DNA from: an uncultured Eubacteriales bacterium | Lineage (GTDB): Bacteria; Bacillota; Clostridia; Christensenellales; CAG-138 | Length of the DNA stretch: 6,117 nt | Assembly (NCBI GenBank): GCA_900547135.1 | Contig: URFJ01000114.1 | Coordinates: 1-6,117, forward strand | Reading direction: 5' to 3' | In this document: in pieces, positions 1 to 5,910 of the stretch | Layout: each line of letters opens with the position of its first letter | Numbering within the stretch: position 1 is the stretch's first letter | The notes under the pieces: model-generated | What the model saw: only the letters and a program-made list of their open reading frames with translations | The model's database searches: none | Told to the model about the DNA's origin: nothing | Program-made: the position numbers and the translations under genes

Positions 1-1
1 G

Positions 2-64
2 AAGGACGAGGATGAGGAGGAATCAAGGGCAGTGGTAACCGAAAGCTTAACGGATAATATATAG
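2..64 (+). CDS. possible C-terminal tail of a rightward gene, cut by the window edge
   Basis: One plus-strand frame is open from the first bases to a TAG at 62-64 and reads as 20 residues: a very acidic stretch (KDEDEEES) followed by RAVVTESLTDNI. The codons are ordinary and the other two plus frames stop within 40 bases. The tail converges on the large minus-strand gene that ends at 349, and a hairpin with a T-rich flank lies between them, which fits two convergent genes. Twenty codons are too few to name a product, and an open frame of this length can occur by chance. Confidence 0.35.
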   Translation, partial: KDEDEEESRAVVTESLTDNI

Positions 65-87
65 CCAACGGGGCATGAGACGGACGC

Positions 88-256
88 ATTTCAGCGTTAA
101 GCGCGGGATTTGGTTTGCCCTGGCCTGTGTCAAGGAAAAACCATCGTTATTCTAAATTAGCCTTTATTGCAGCGTTAAGGGCGCGGCAACAATGCGTTAA
201 CAGATGCCTAGAAGGGCGTAAGGATTCTTGAGCCAAGCTGTTGCTTATGGCGTTAA
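88..256. repeat. cluster of four GCGTTAA repeats
   Basis: GCGTTAA occurs at 94-100, 172-178, 194-200 and 250-256, all in the same orientation, in a non-coding spacer. The first two copies sit in longer similar contexts, ATT(T/G)CAGCGTTAAG followed by CGCGG, at 88-106 and 166-186, 78 bp apart. Only one other copy was noticed in the window, at 3068-3074 inside the large gene. The spacing (78, 22, 56) is irregular, so this is not a tandem array. It could be a set of protein binding sites or remnants of a duplicated spacer; nothing here identifies a binding protein. Confidence 0.45.
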
Positions 257-260
257 AGGA

Positions 261-292
261 ACAGGGATGCGGAGAATGGTCCGTATCCCTGT
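261..292. terminator. hairpin between convergent transcripts, probable terminator
   Basis: ACAGGGAT at 261-268 pairs perfectly with ATCCCTGT at 285-292. The stem continues inward with GCGG against CCGT (one G-U pair), giving 12 pairs around an 8-nt loop. On the plus strand it is followed by TAATTTTAT; on the minus strand by TCCTTTAA, a weaker U tract. It lies 57 nt beyond the stop of the large minus-strand gene and is the best candidate for its 3' end. It may also serve the possible rightward gene ending at 64. Confidence 0.55.
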
Positions 293-348
293 AATTTTAT
301 GCCCTGTTTGGAAGTCGCATATCGCAAAGGCGATCATTGCTTAAAACT

Positions 349-3300
349 TTATTTGTTTGCGTTGCGCCTGATCCAGAGAAGCCTGTCTATTGGCCTTATC
401 TCGGGTTCGATAGCGTGATAGCGGCTTGAGCTGGACGTAGGGCTTGATATGGGATCGGATTCTCCCGAGTCGTTTCCATACAGCATTATAACCGCATAGT
501 TGTTGCTGGCGTCAAAATCAAGTTCCTGGGTAACAGCGTCAACGTACAGGGCCTTTGTATATTCCAAAGACCTGTTCATGCGAAAGATGTACAGCCGGCT
601 CCGTCCGCCGACTATTGATACGCTGCCGCTTGACTGAGAGGGCGGAGTCTCCCTGTCGTTTTCAAGTAAATTTACGGTGGTAGTAGCCGTTATATTAGAG
701 TTGTTGGCTACCTTGGCGACGACGACAGCATTATCCTCTACGGTATACAGGTTTGCCTTTACGTCCAAATCGGTCTTGCCTAAAGTAACGACTTCCGTAT
801 TATCCTCTGGATAGCGGTCGTTTATAGCTGTCACCGTAAAGCTCACCTCAGTCATTTCACCAATGTTAGGTATGGTGACGTCCATCTCTATGTACTGGGA
901 TTCGCCCGGCTTCATGCTGCACGGCACGCTGTCCTGGAAATAAGTCGTATCTTCGTTAAACACCTTAACCTGGAGGCTGCTGAGCATGCTTTCAGTTGAG
1001 TTTGTAACCCTAAAGCCAATGGGCTGTACGCCGTTATTACGGGCATAGTCGTAGGCGCTCACATAATCAAGGGTGACATTCGCCCTCTCGCCGGCGTTTG
1101 CAAATATGAGCGAGTGCATGGCTTCGTTATTTCCAACATCGGTACTGGTGTTCATAATAAACTTCCAGGCTCCATCGGAGGATATAAAGGCGTCCATATA
1201 CTGGACCGAATCCTCCATGAGGTCGGCCACCTTTATCGGCGCGCCCCAGCTTTCTCCCTTTTTGACCGAAACATACAGGCCGTAATGGCCGCCGTTCACG
1301 CCAGTCCAGGCTATTGCCGTTTTGCTGTAGTCAGGGGATACGAGCATTCTGTAGGACGAGTTTATTTCATTTGCCTGCCCAGGGTTTATCTGCGTGGCGG
1401 TCTGATACTTATGGTCATACTCATATACGCAGCCATCCTTATACCAGTATAGATAATTGCCCTTATATTGAATTGCAAAGCCGCCTTCGCTTCCGGCTAT
1501 TTCCGCCATGCCGTACTCGGCTTTACTGTCGGCGACTTCATATATAAAAGTCGATCCGTCGCCGCGGGCGCACACGGCTGAGATATGGAGCTCGCCGTTT
1601 ATAAGTTCCGCGTCAAGCTCCGTAATCGGGTATTCACTTGAGCAAATCATTTCGGGTTCCGACCATTGAGCCTGCCCGTTATTCCTGCTGAGTTCCCAGC
1701 TTGCCATGATGCTGTAACTGCCGCTGTTTGAAAGCATGTCGGTGCTGTCGGTGTTTGCCCATACGGCCACTGTGGTCCCCCGCTCGTCGTCAAACGCCAG
1801 CACCGGGTATGCGTCAAGCGTATCGTTGTTGGTTAATACCGTCTTATCAACGAATTCCTTACCATCGAACCGCGCAACGCATATTTCCAGCTGGGAGGCC
1901 GCCGCCTCCATTATATCTTCAACCGAGCCCTTTACCAGCGTATCCTTCTGCTTTTGCCAGATCACATACAGCTCGTCGCCCACCCCGGTTTCAAGCCTTG
2001 CGAACATATCGGAGGTGCCGGTGTCCCATACAGCCCTTGGCGCCGACCACGAGCCGCCCTCCATTACGGAGTATTTTAAAACTACTCCGTCCTCAGCGTC
2101 GCGCTTGAGATCGTTTTCATGGAAAATAATGACCTGCCTGCCGTCGTATTCTGCGATCTTGGGGATTGAATTGGGCATTATCCAATCCTGCAAGGAGGTC
2201 ATATAATCCACATCCACGCTCTTTAGGCTTGCGTTTTTGCTTAATGGCCTTATGTTCTTCATCCTGCCGTTCCATGCCGTGGTCTTGCGCGCGTATTCCC
2301 TGGAGGCCACTTTGATATCCGCAGGATCCATCTGTAGTTCATTGAAATCCGTCGCTTTCTCGTCAGAGGTTAAGGTGAATATATCCCAGCCAAAGAACTT
2401 GTATTCCCAGTTGAGGATAAAGATGATATAGGCTTTAAGACTAAGGCCGAGATCAACCGTGAATTTTACAGGAGGCTTAAATTTCAATTTTGCACCGAGT
2501 TTTCCTTCTATTCCAACTGTGGCAATTCGTGATACGCCGACGCCGCAGCCGGCGGATAGAGAAGCGCCCAATGTGATATCGGGGATTTGAAAATCGCTTC
2601 CTGAATAAAATAAGGGCCATACCATATTTAGGTTGACTGGCTCAATTCCAAAGTCCACGTATACGGGTATGAAAAGCGGCCCTAATAAATACTGTTGTGA
2701 AATAGTATATTTAGCGCCGCCCGTTATTATGATTCCTCCATCCTGATTTACCAGATTCCCATTTCTGTCAAAAATTGCCTCATAATAACCAAAGCTATTT
2801 ATCTCCGTTTTCCAGCTTTTATTCAGCTCATACTTTCCATCTATCAGCTGATAGCCCTGCTGCCGGATATCTTTAAGTCGATTGTACTCATCCTTGGCCT
2901 TTCGAAAGTCATCCTTAGACTTTGTATAGCTATTCTTTAGTGTTGTCCAGAACATCTCGTTGCTTTCGCCAGGGACACTTTTTGTTATATTGATAGCGAG
3001 CCTGATTTTCACATTACCATCGGGCTGCGTATTGCAGTTAAAAGTTACGGGCAAAAGCGGGAATGAAGCGTTAATTGCGTTTGGAAACAGACTATTGCCA
3101 TTTGTATTGAGCGACCCGCTGAAGTCCTCGGTAAGCGTTATTTCCTCTGGCATCTCTATTAGTCCGGTTTCAGGCTCCGCTCCAGGGCTCGTAGGAGCGG
3201 GGGTCTGGGAACCCGGACGAGGGGTAATCAGCATGGGCTGGCGGTTTACCGTGATTTTAAGCTCTACGGGATCCGATTCAGAGCCGTCGGCCGAAACCAT

Positions 3301-3921
3301 CTTTACAAATATTGGAGAGTCGTCGGCCATATCGTCCACCGGCATAAAACTATACAGTTCACCGTCCCACTGTATAGTTTCAAGTGGTTTGCCATGCTGC
3401 GTAAATACAAAGGCGCCCTCCTTATGATCCCGCCAGTCTCCGTTTAGCCTGATCTCACAGCGTTGCAGTTCTCCTTCATAACTGTAGTGCAGTCCCTGCG
3501 TACGCAGGTCGTAAAGGGTGTTGACTTCAGTGGCCATGCTTATGTAAGGCCTTCCGCTATTATCCAGTCTTTCAAGAAGAATATAGCAGTATCCCTGTGA
3601 TTCAAGCAGCTTCATGGAGCTGCTTGTCATGTAACCAGGTGCGCTTATAGTTATGGTTTCCACAACCTCGTCCTGAGAGTATATTGTGGCAACGCCGTTT
3701 TCATCAGTTGGGTTTAGCGTGCCCAACGCTTCAACGGTGGCCCCATGCACCGGGTTAAGGGTTTCCGCGTCAGCTACCACTACTGTGAAGCTGTCGTACT
3801 TAAGATCATAATCAAGGGGCGTTCCCTTGAACTTTACACCCTCATCCCTTACAGCTGACGTTGGAATTATAGCCAATGCCATAGCCAGCACCATAACTAT
3901 GCATATAAATTTTTTAATCAT
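349..3921 (-). CDS. large secreted multidomain beta-rich protein of unknown function (1190 aa)
   Basis: The start is supported by GGGGGGAG eight bases upstream and by an immediate Sec signal peptide: KK, a hydrophobic core to residue 19, and likely cleavage after PTSA (residue 23). Domains, read by eye: 44-117 resembles the carboxypeptidase-regulatory-like fold (V-G-A-T-V, then D-E-N-G, then APGY); 126-227 is a beta domain of Ig-like character; 228-256 is a Pro/Thr-rich linker (PRPGSQTPAPTSPG); 257-520 is an unassigned domain with a charged, probably helical segment (320-356) and a Gly-rich alternating beta stretch (449-500). Residues 578-940 look beta-propeller-like, with W-S/G-x-P turns (SWSAP 624, QWSEP 752, SWGAP 891) between strand-rich blocks, related in appearance to sialidase Asp-box repeats but without catalytic residues I can identify. 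Residues 946-1047 and 1051-1148 resemble two CARDB adhesion domains. A Ser-rich tail ends in a short basic segment; no LPXTG, SLH, dockerin or C-terminal membrane span is seen. It is probably an exported binding or adhesion-type protein. The gene is certain; the function is unknown. Confidence 0.93.
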   Translation of the reverse strand: MIKKFICIVMVLAMALAIIPTSAVRDEGVKFKGTPLDYDLKYDSFTVVVADAETLNPVHGATVEALGTLNPTDENGVATIYSQDEVVETITISAPGYMTSSSMKLLESQGYCYILLERLDNSGRPYISMATEVNTLYDLRTQGLHYSYEGELQRCEIRLNGDWRDHKEGAFVFTQHGKPLETIQWDGELYSFMPVDDMADDSPIFVKMVSADGSESDPVELKITVNRQPMLITPRPGSQTPAPTSPGAEPETGLIEMPEEITLTEDFSGSLNTNGNSLFPNAINASFPLLPVTFNCNTQPDGNVKIRLAINITKSVPGESNEMFWTTLKNSYTKSKDDFRKAKDEYNRLKDIRQQGYQLIDGKYELNKSWKTEINSFGYYEAIFDRNGNLVNQDGGIIITGGAKYTISQQYLLGPLFIPVYVDFGIEPVNLNMVWPLFYSGSDFQIPDITLGASLSAGCGVGVSRIATVGIEGKLGAKLKFKPPVKFTVDLGLSLKAYIIFILNWEYKFFGWDIFTLTSDEKATDFNELQMDPADIKVASREYARKTTAWNGRMKNIRPLSKNASLKSVDVDYMTSLQDWIMPNSIPKIAEYDGRQVIIFHENDLKRDAEDGVVLKYSVMEGGSWSAPRAVWDTGTSDMFARLETGVGDELYVIWQKQKDTLVKGSVEDIMEAAASQLEICVARFDGKEFVDKTVLTNNDTLDAYPVLAFDDERGTTVAVWANTDSTDMLSNSGSYSIMASWELSRNNGQAQWSEPEMICSSEYPITELDAELINGELHISAVCARGDGSTFIYEVADSKAEYGMAEIAGSEGGFAIQYKGNYLYWYKDGCVYEYDHKYQTATQINPGQANEINSSYRMLVSPDYSKTAIAWTGVNGGHYGLYVSVKKGESWGAPIKVADLMEDSVQYMDAFISSDGAWKFIMNTSTDVGNNEAMHSLIFANAGERANVTLDYVSAYDYARNNGVQPIGFRVTNSTESMLSSLQVKVFNEDTTYFQDSVPCSMKPGESQYIEMDVTIPNIGEMTEVSFTVTAINDRYPEDNTEVVTLGKTDLDVKANLYTVEDNAVVVAKVANNSNITATTTVNLLENDRETPPSQSSGSVSIVGGRSRLYIFRMNRSLEYTKALYVDAVTQELDFDASNNYAVIMLYGNDSGESDPISSPTSSSSRYHAIEPEIRPIDRLLWIRRNANK

Positions 3922-3929
3922 AAATTAAA

Positions 3930-3937
3930 CTCCCCCC
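3930..3937 (-). promoter_or_regulatory. ribosome binding site with a G6 run
   Basis: On the minus strand the site reads GGGGGGAG, with an 8-nt spacer (TTTAATTT) before the ATG of the large gene. The spacing is ideal and fixes the start codon. The match to anti-SD is a run of six G rather than AGGAGG, a homopolymer that could change length by slippage and so alter spacing or strength. Confidence 0.75.
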
Positions 3938-3978
3938 AAAAATCAGTGATGTTGTAAGATAGGATCATAAATGTGGGG

Positions 3979-4008
3979 CTATAAGCAAACCATTGGACTC
4001 TCCTCCCT
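3979..4008 (-). promoter_or_regulatory. leader element: extra Shine-Dalgarno plus 4-codon ORF, shared with the other gene
   Basis: In the sense of the large gene this reads AGGGAGGA (4008 to 4001), seven bases, then ATG GTT TGC TTA TAG (3993 to 3979), a perfectly spaced translation start for the tetrapeptide MVCL. The ATG lies 72 nt before the main start. The same arrangement, including the 8-mer TCCAATGG around the ATG, precedes the neighbouring secreted-protein gene. CCATTG on the RNA (complement of 4027-4032) can pair with CAATGG (complement of 3990-3995), which would bury this start codon in a stem. Possible roles are a translated leader ORF, a ribosome-stalling site, or a Shine-Dalgarno-type mRNA stabiliser; the sequence does not decide between them. 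Confidence 0.5.
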
Positions 4009-4042
4009 TCTTACTTACGAACAGGGCAATGGGGAACGCAGG

Positions 4043-4071
4043 TTTATAAACTAATAGGTAATACATGTGTA
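4043..4071 (-). promoter_or_regulatory. proximal promoter candidate for the large gene
   Basis: On the minus strand TACACA (-35, 4 of 6 matches) and TATAAA (-10, 5 of 6) are separated by exactly 17 bases. The -10 lies inside the perfect 10-bp palindrome GTTTATAAAC (4042-4051), a possible operator. Transcription would start near 4036, about 40 nt before the leader element, an arrangement close to that of the small gene. It competes with a second candidate just upstream. Confidence 0.4.
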
Positions 4072-4087
4072 CTATAGATACATATAT

Positions 4088-4116
4088 AATGTACATCAAA
4101 TATAAATATGTGTCAA
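4088..4116 (-). promoter_or_regulatory. distal promoter candidate for the large gene
   Basis: A perfect minus-strand TTGACA (complement of 4111-4116) is followed after 17 bases by TACATT (4 of 6). It lies in a very AT-rich tract that also holds the palindrome ATGTACAT (4089-4096). Transcription from here would give an untranslated leader of about 160 nt containing the extra Shine-Dalgarno element. Confidence 0.45.
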
Positions 4117-4158
4117 CAATATATACAAAATATATAATAATTGTGAACTATCATGGCG

Positions 4159-4181
4159 AAAAATGAAAGCACAGGGCTTTC
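4159..4181 (-). terminator. terminator-like hairpin facing the large gene
   Basis: On the minus strand GAAAGC, loop CCTGT, GCTTTC is followed directly by ATTTTT. The stem is only six pairs but the U tract is good. It stands just upstream of the distal promoter of the large gene, so it would stop leftward read-through from the spacer or from the small gene. Confidence 0.45.
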
Positions 4182-4188
4182 CGATTGC

Positions 4189-4213
4189 CATATACATGCC
4201 CAGTGTGTATATG
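4189..4213. repeat. inverted repeat CATATACA / TGTATATG
   Basis: Perfect 8-bp arms at 4189-4196 and 4206-4213 surround a 9-nt loop. The element sits between a GC-rich hairpin on its right and a U-tailed hairpin on its left, forming a set of three. It may be part of a compound structure or a protein binding site. Confidence 0.45.
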
Positions 4214-4217
4214 AGAA

Positions 4218-4251
4218 CAGAAGGCCGCACGCCCTCCATGCGGCCCGTCTG
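4218..4251. repeat. strong GC-rich hairpin
   Basis: GGCCGCA (4223-4229) pairs with TGCGGCC (4239-4245) around a 9-nt loop. After a small internal loop, CAGA (4218-4221) pairs with TCTG (4248-4251), giving 11 pairs in all. Read on the minus strand the 3' side runs into TTCTGTTCTC, a pyrimidine tract that could make it a leftward terminator. With the two hairpins to its left it forms an array of three within about 95 bp. Confidence 0.55.
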
Positions 4252-4609
4252 CCCACCTCCGTCGAATTAATAATCTAAAACGGCATTAAGGTAATCATTG
4301 TATAATGGTTACAGCGTCTCACATCTATAAGGAGCGCTTGGAACCCAGCCTGCAAGACTGATTTTAACCCCATTGCCTTGATTCATATACTGCTGTCATA
4401 TAGAGCCAATGTCATGGACGGGACTTATGAGCTGGTAAAGCCTATTGTATTGGGTAGGGTTAGTGAGCGCAGTTATATAGGCAATAGTTAACACCGGAGT
4501 GACGCGGGGATAGAGATGCAATAGTCAAGGTAGGCGCGTAGCGCCTTGGGCAGTATTTGTGTATTGTAACGGCTACAACCCGAGCTTGACGGGCAAGTAT
4601 TAAATTGAG
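4252..4609. other. intergenic stretch without a convincing gene
   Basis: This ~360-bp spacer separates the terminator of the small gene from the hairpin array before the large gene. It holds a GGAGGTGGG on the minus strand (4260 to 4252) with no well-spaced start codon, a plus-strand TATAAT (4301-4306) with no -35, a tight inverted repeat AGGCGC-GTA-GCGCCT (4532-4546), two copies of GCAATAGT (4481-4488, 4518-4525), and a plus-strand 25-codon frame (4414-4491) that lacks a ribosome site. I see no tRNA, no known riboswitch and no protein match. It could be decayed coding sequence or contain an unrecognised small RNA. Confidence 0.5.
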
Positions 4610-4629
4610 GGGGCGGGTCTGTCCGCCCC
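4599..4629 (-). terminator. Rho-independent terminator of the small secreted-protein gene
   Basis: On the minus strand GGGGCGG, loop ACAGAC, CCGCCCC (stem arms at 4623-4629 and 4610-4616) is followed by CTCAATTTAATA. The stem is seven G-C pairs and begins about 30 nt after the stop codon of the gene at 4661. The U tract is interrupted, so termination may be partial, but position and orientation fit well. Confidence 0.7.
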
Positions 4630-4660
4630 ATTCTGTTGTCAGTCTGGAATTATTTATGTA

Positions 4661-5362
4661 TCAATCTGCAGCATAATATTCAAGAGCCACTGTACCGTCA
4701 ACATGTGATGGTATTAGCGGCCCGGGGAAAGTAATCTTTAAGTATACCGTATACTCCCCTGAGGAAGTAATATTCCAAGTTCTCGGCCCCGTTGATACCC
4801 TGCTTATATCATAGGGGTCTAGCATTAACGTATAGGTTGGACTCATGTTTAAAGCCTCAAATCTTGCTTCAAGTATATCCCCGGCATTGAGATTCATCCT
4901 ATGGACTGGAACATAATAAGTATAGGAGCTGGCCTGTATCGTCACAGGGACTCGGATTATCTCGGGCGGGTCGGTTATTGTTATTACTACCGTGAACCTT
5001 ATTTCGACTGGCTCCTGGCTTAAAGGCTCTATGCCTATATAGATCGAATATGTATCAGTCTCTGGAATCCTCCACGTCTGAGGGCCGGTGCCCCCCCCGA
5101 AAAAGTGATTCTCTGATATTAAGTTAAACCTGTATTGCCAAGTATCTGGAGGGGATAGCCTACCTATGACCGACAGGGAAATCATCTCGCCCTCACGAAG
5201 CTGCAAGTCGCCCACAAGGATGGAGGTGTAGTAATCCCTTACAGTCATGGGTATATTAATCGTCCTTGAACCCTTGGTTTCATTCTGCGCCAATGCAATA
5301 GACGCCGTAGAGAGCAGCATTAGCGCTACTAGCGTAATGCACAATAATCGTTTAATTTTCAT
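4661..5362 (-). CDS. small secreted protein with two tandem beta-sandwich-like repeats (233 aa)
   Basis: GGAG nine bases before the ATG and a clear signal peptide (basic MKIKR, hydrophobic core, cleavage after ALA at residue 25) support the start. The mature part is two diverged copies of one ~100-residue unit, about 34-131 and 135-231. Matching landmarks are INIPMTV / IRVPVTI at the start, L-x-x-G-[ED]-x-[IL] in the middle, TGPQTW (92-97) / TGPRTW (191-196), and TYSIYIGI / EYTVYLKI. The pattern of hydrophilic G-[ED] turn, long strands and late G/T-x-Y-x-[IV]-Y strand recalls the PPC-type (bacterial pre-peptidase C-terminal) jelly-roll fold, but this is a resemblance, not an assignment. There is no catalytic motif, anchor or membrane span. 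An uninterrupted run of eight G encodes part of FFGGGTG in repeat one (residues 89-91). Its own promoter and terminator flank it, and its leader resembles that of the large secreted-protein gene downstream. It is probably an exported binding or accessory protein. The gene is firm; the function is unknown. Confidence 0.9.
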   Translation of the reverse strand: MKIKRLLCITLVALMLLSTASIALAQNETKGSRTINIPMTVRDYYTSILVGDLQLREGEMISLSVIGRLSPPDTWQYRFNLISENHFFGGGTGPQTWRIPETDTYSIYIGIEPLSQEPVEIRFTVVITITDPPEIIRVPVTIQASSYTYYVPVHRMNLNAGDILEARFEALNMSPTYTLMLDPYDISRVSTGPRTWNITSSGEYTVYLKITFPGPLIPSHVDGTVALEYYAAD

Positions 5363-5427
5363 AGGTATTTACTCCATTCAATTATTATTATTACTAGTTT
5401 AAAGAAACGAGTGACACTATGCAACGC

Positions 5428-5458
5428 TTACATGCCCATTGGAATCTACCCTCCTCTT
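5428..5458 (-). promoter_or_regulatory. leader element: extra Shine-Dalgarno plus 3-codon ORF
   Basis: In the sense of the small gene this reads AAGAGGAGGG (5458 to 5449), nine bases, then ATG GGC ATG TAA (5439 to 5428). This near-perfect ribosome binding site opens only the tripeptide MGM, 77 nt before the true start. The TCCAATGG around the ATG and the purine block are shared with the leader of the large gene. TGCAA (5420-5424) and TTGCA (5462-5466) could pair and enclose the element. That two genes carry it at nearly the same distance argues against chance. Confidence 0.55.
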
Positions 5459-5475
5459 GTATTGCAGTTGTAGTT

Positions 5476-5504
5476 ATTATATCCTACTTATAGATAGTAC
5501 ACAA
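5476..5504 (-). promoter_or_regulatory. promoter of the small secreted-protein gene
   Basis: On the minus strand a perfect TATAAT (complement of 5476-5481) is preceded, after exactly 17 bases, by TTGTGT (3 of 6 to TTGACA). Transcription would begin near 5469, ten or so bases before the purine-rich leader element, leaving a leader of about 107 nt. The good -10 with a poor -35 suggests activator help or modest basal strength. Confidence 0.6.
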
Positions 5505-5648
5505 GTATTAATTATATAAGGTTACAAACAACGAAATATTAATATTGGTTTGATCTGTTTCATACTTTTTAAGCGGGCAATAATATATGCAAACGCTTTA
5601 CCATGTTGTGTAACCGAGCGCGGTAAAAAGTGGGGTCTTGTGGATTAC
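5505..5648. other. AT-rich spacer without a convincing gene
   Basis: The spacer lies between the promoter of the small gene and a leftward terminator. A plus-strand frame is open from 5520 to a TAG at 5697-5699 (59 codons) but has no ATG and no ribosome site; its end contains KKWGLVDYENN, which by eye recalls a WG-repeat unit. I do not call it a gene. Confidence 0.4.
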
Positions 5649-5680
5649 GAAAACAACAAAACCCTTGATAAATATCAAGG
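5649..5680 (-). terminator. strong leftward Rho-independent terminator
   Basis: CCTTGATAAATATCAAGG (5663-5680) is an 18-nt inverted repeat: seven pairs around a 4-nt loop. On the minus strand it is followed by GTTTTGTTGTTTTCG, a good U-rich tail; the plus-strand flank has no T run, so the direction is clear. It lies about 20 nt beyond the stop of the 69-codon minus-strand frame ending at 5701, so some leftward transcript ends here. Confidence 0.7.
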
Positions 5681-5700
5681 CCCTTTCGTGTGTCATTAGG

Positions 5701-5910
5701 TTAAATAGATGCGGATAAGTTTATGCTCATAATACTCGTCCGTTTTTTACAAACTATAATAACGGTCATAATTGAAACAAATACAATCGCATCATTTGCG
5801 GCAACCCTTACTAACCATGTCATAGTCATGGTTTTAAAAATCGGTACGCTGCATTGAACATGGTGTGGAATAACACAAAGTCTTTTCCTGATTTTTGTAG
5901 ATTGCTCCAT
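5701..5910 (-). CDS. doubtful small membrane-type ORF (69 aa)
   Basis: The frame ends 20 nt before a well-formed leftward terminator, the main argument that something here is expressed. The product begins MEQSTKIRKRL and carries one hydrophobic stretch at about 37-54 (AIVFVSIMTVIIV) followed by KKR, which would suit a single membrane span with a cytoplasmic basic end. No ribosome binding site precedes the ATG at 5910, and none precedes the internal ATGs at residues 28 and 30. A terminator-like hairpin lies directly upstream of the start. The C-terminal part may be the end of a decayed or frameshifted gene. I do not recognise a family. Confidence 0.25.
   Translation of the reverse strand: MEQSTKIRKRLCVIPHHVQCSVPIFKTMTMTWLVRVAANDAIVFVSIMTVIIVCKKRTSIMSINLSASI

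Noticed and set aside
94..200. GTTAAGC at 97-103 fits the integron attC core GTTRRRY
   Set aside because: The other GCGTTAA copies do not fit the core, and no matching RYYYAAC partner, attC fold or integrase is seen.
1100..2190. Sialidase or glycosidase function for the propeller-like region
   Set aside because: W-S/G-x-P turns occur, but no arginine triad, acid/base or nucleophile pattern could be identified, so only a fold-level resemblance is kept.
1073..3427. Several plus-strand ORFs of 64-156 codons inside the large gene
   Set aside because: They are antisense shadows of the 1190-residue frame, have no ribosome sites, and give low-complexity Pro/Ser/Arg-rich products.
4096..4239. 47-codon minus-strand ORF starting MEGVRPSVL
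   Set aside because: Its Shine-Dalgarno is 16 nt from the ATG, the start is inside a strong hairpin, and it runs across other hairpins and the promoter of the large gene; noted only as part of the hairpin-array finding.
4330..4380. GGGTTCC on the minus strand resembling a tRNA T-loop
   Set aside because: No acceptor, D or anticodon stems can be drawn at the right distances.
4414..4491. Plus-strand 25-codon ORF MDGTYELVKPIVLGR...
   Set aside because: No ribosome site or promoter and no recognisable family; a frame this short is expected by chance.
5813..5833. Inverted repeat AACCATG / CATGGTT as a terminator
   Set aside because: Seven-pair arms are real but neither flank has a convincing U tract, and it lies inside weak overlapping frames.
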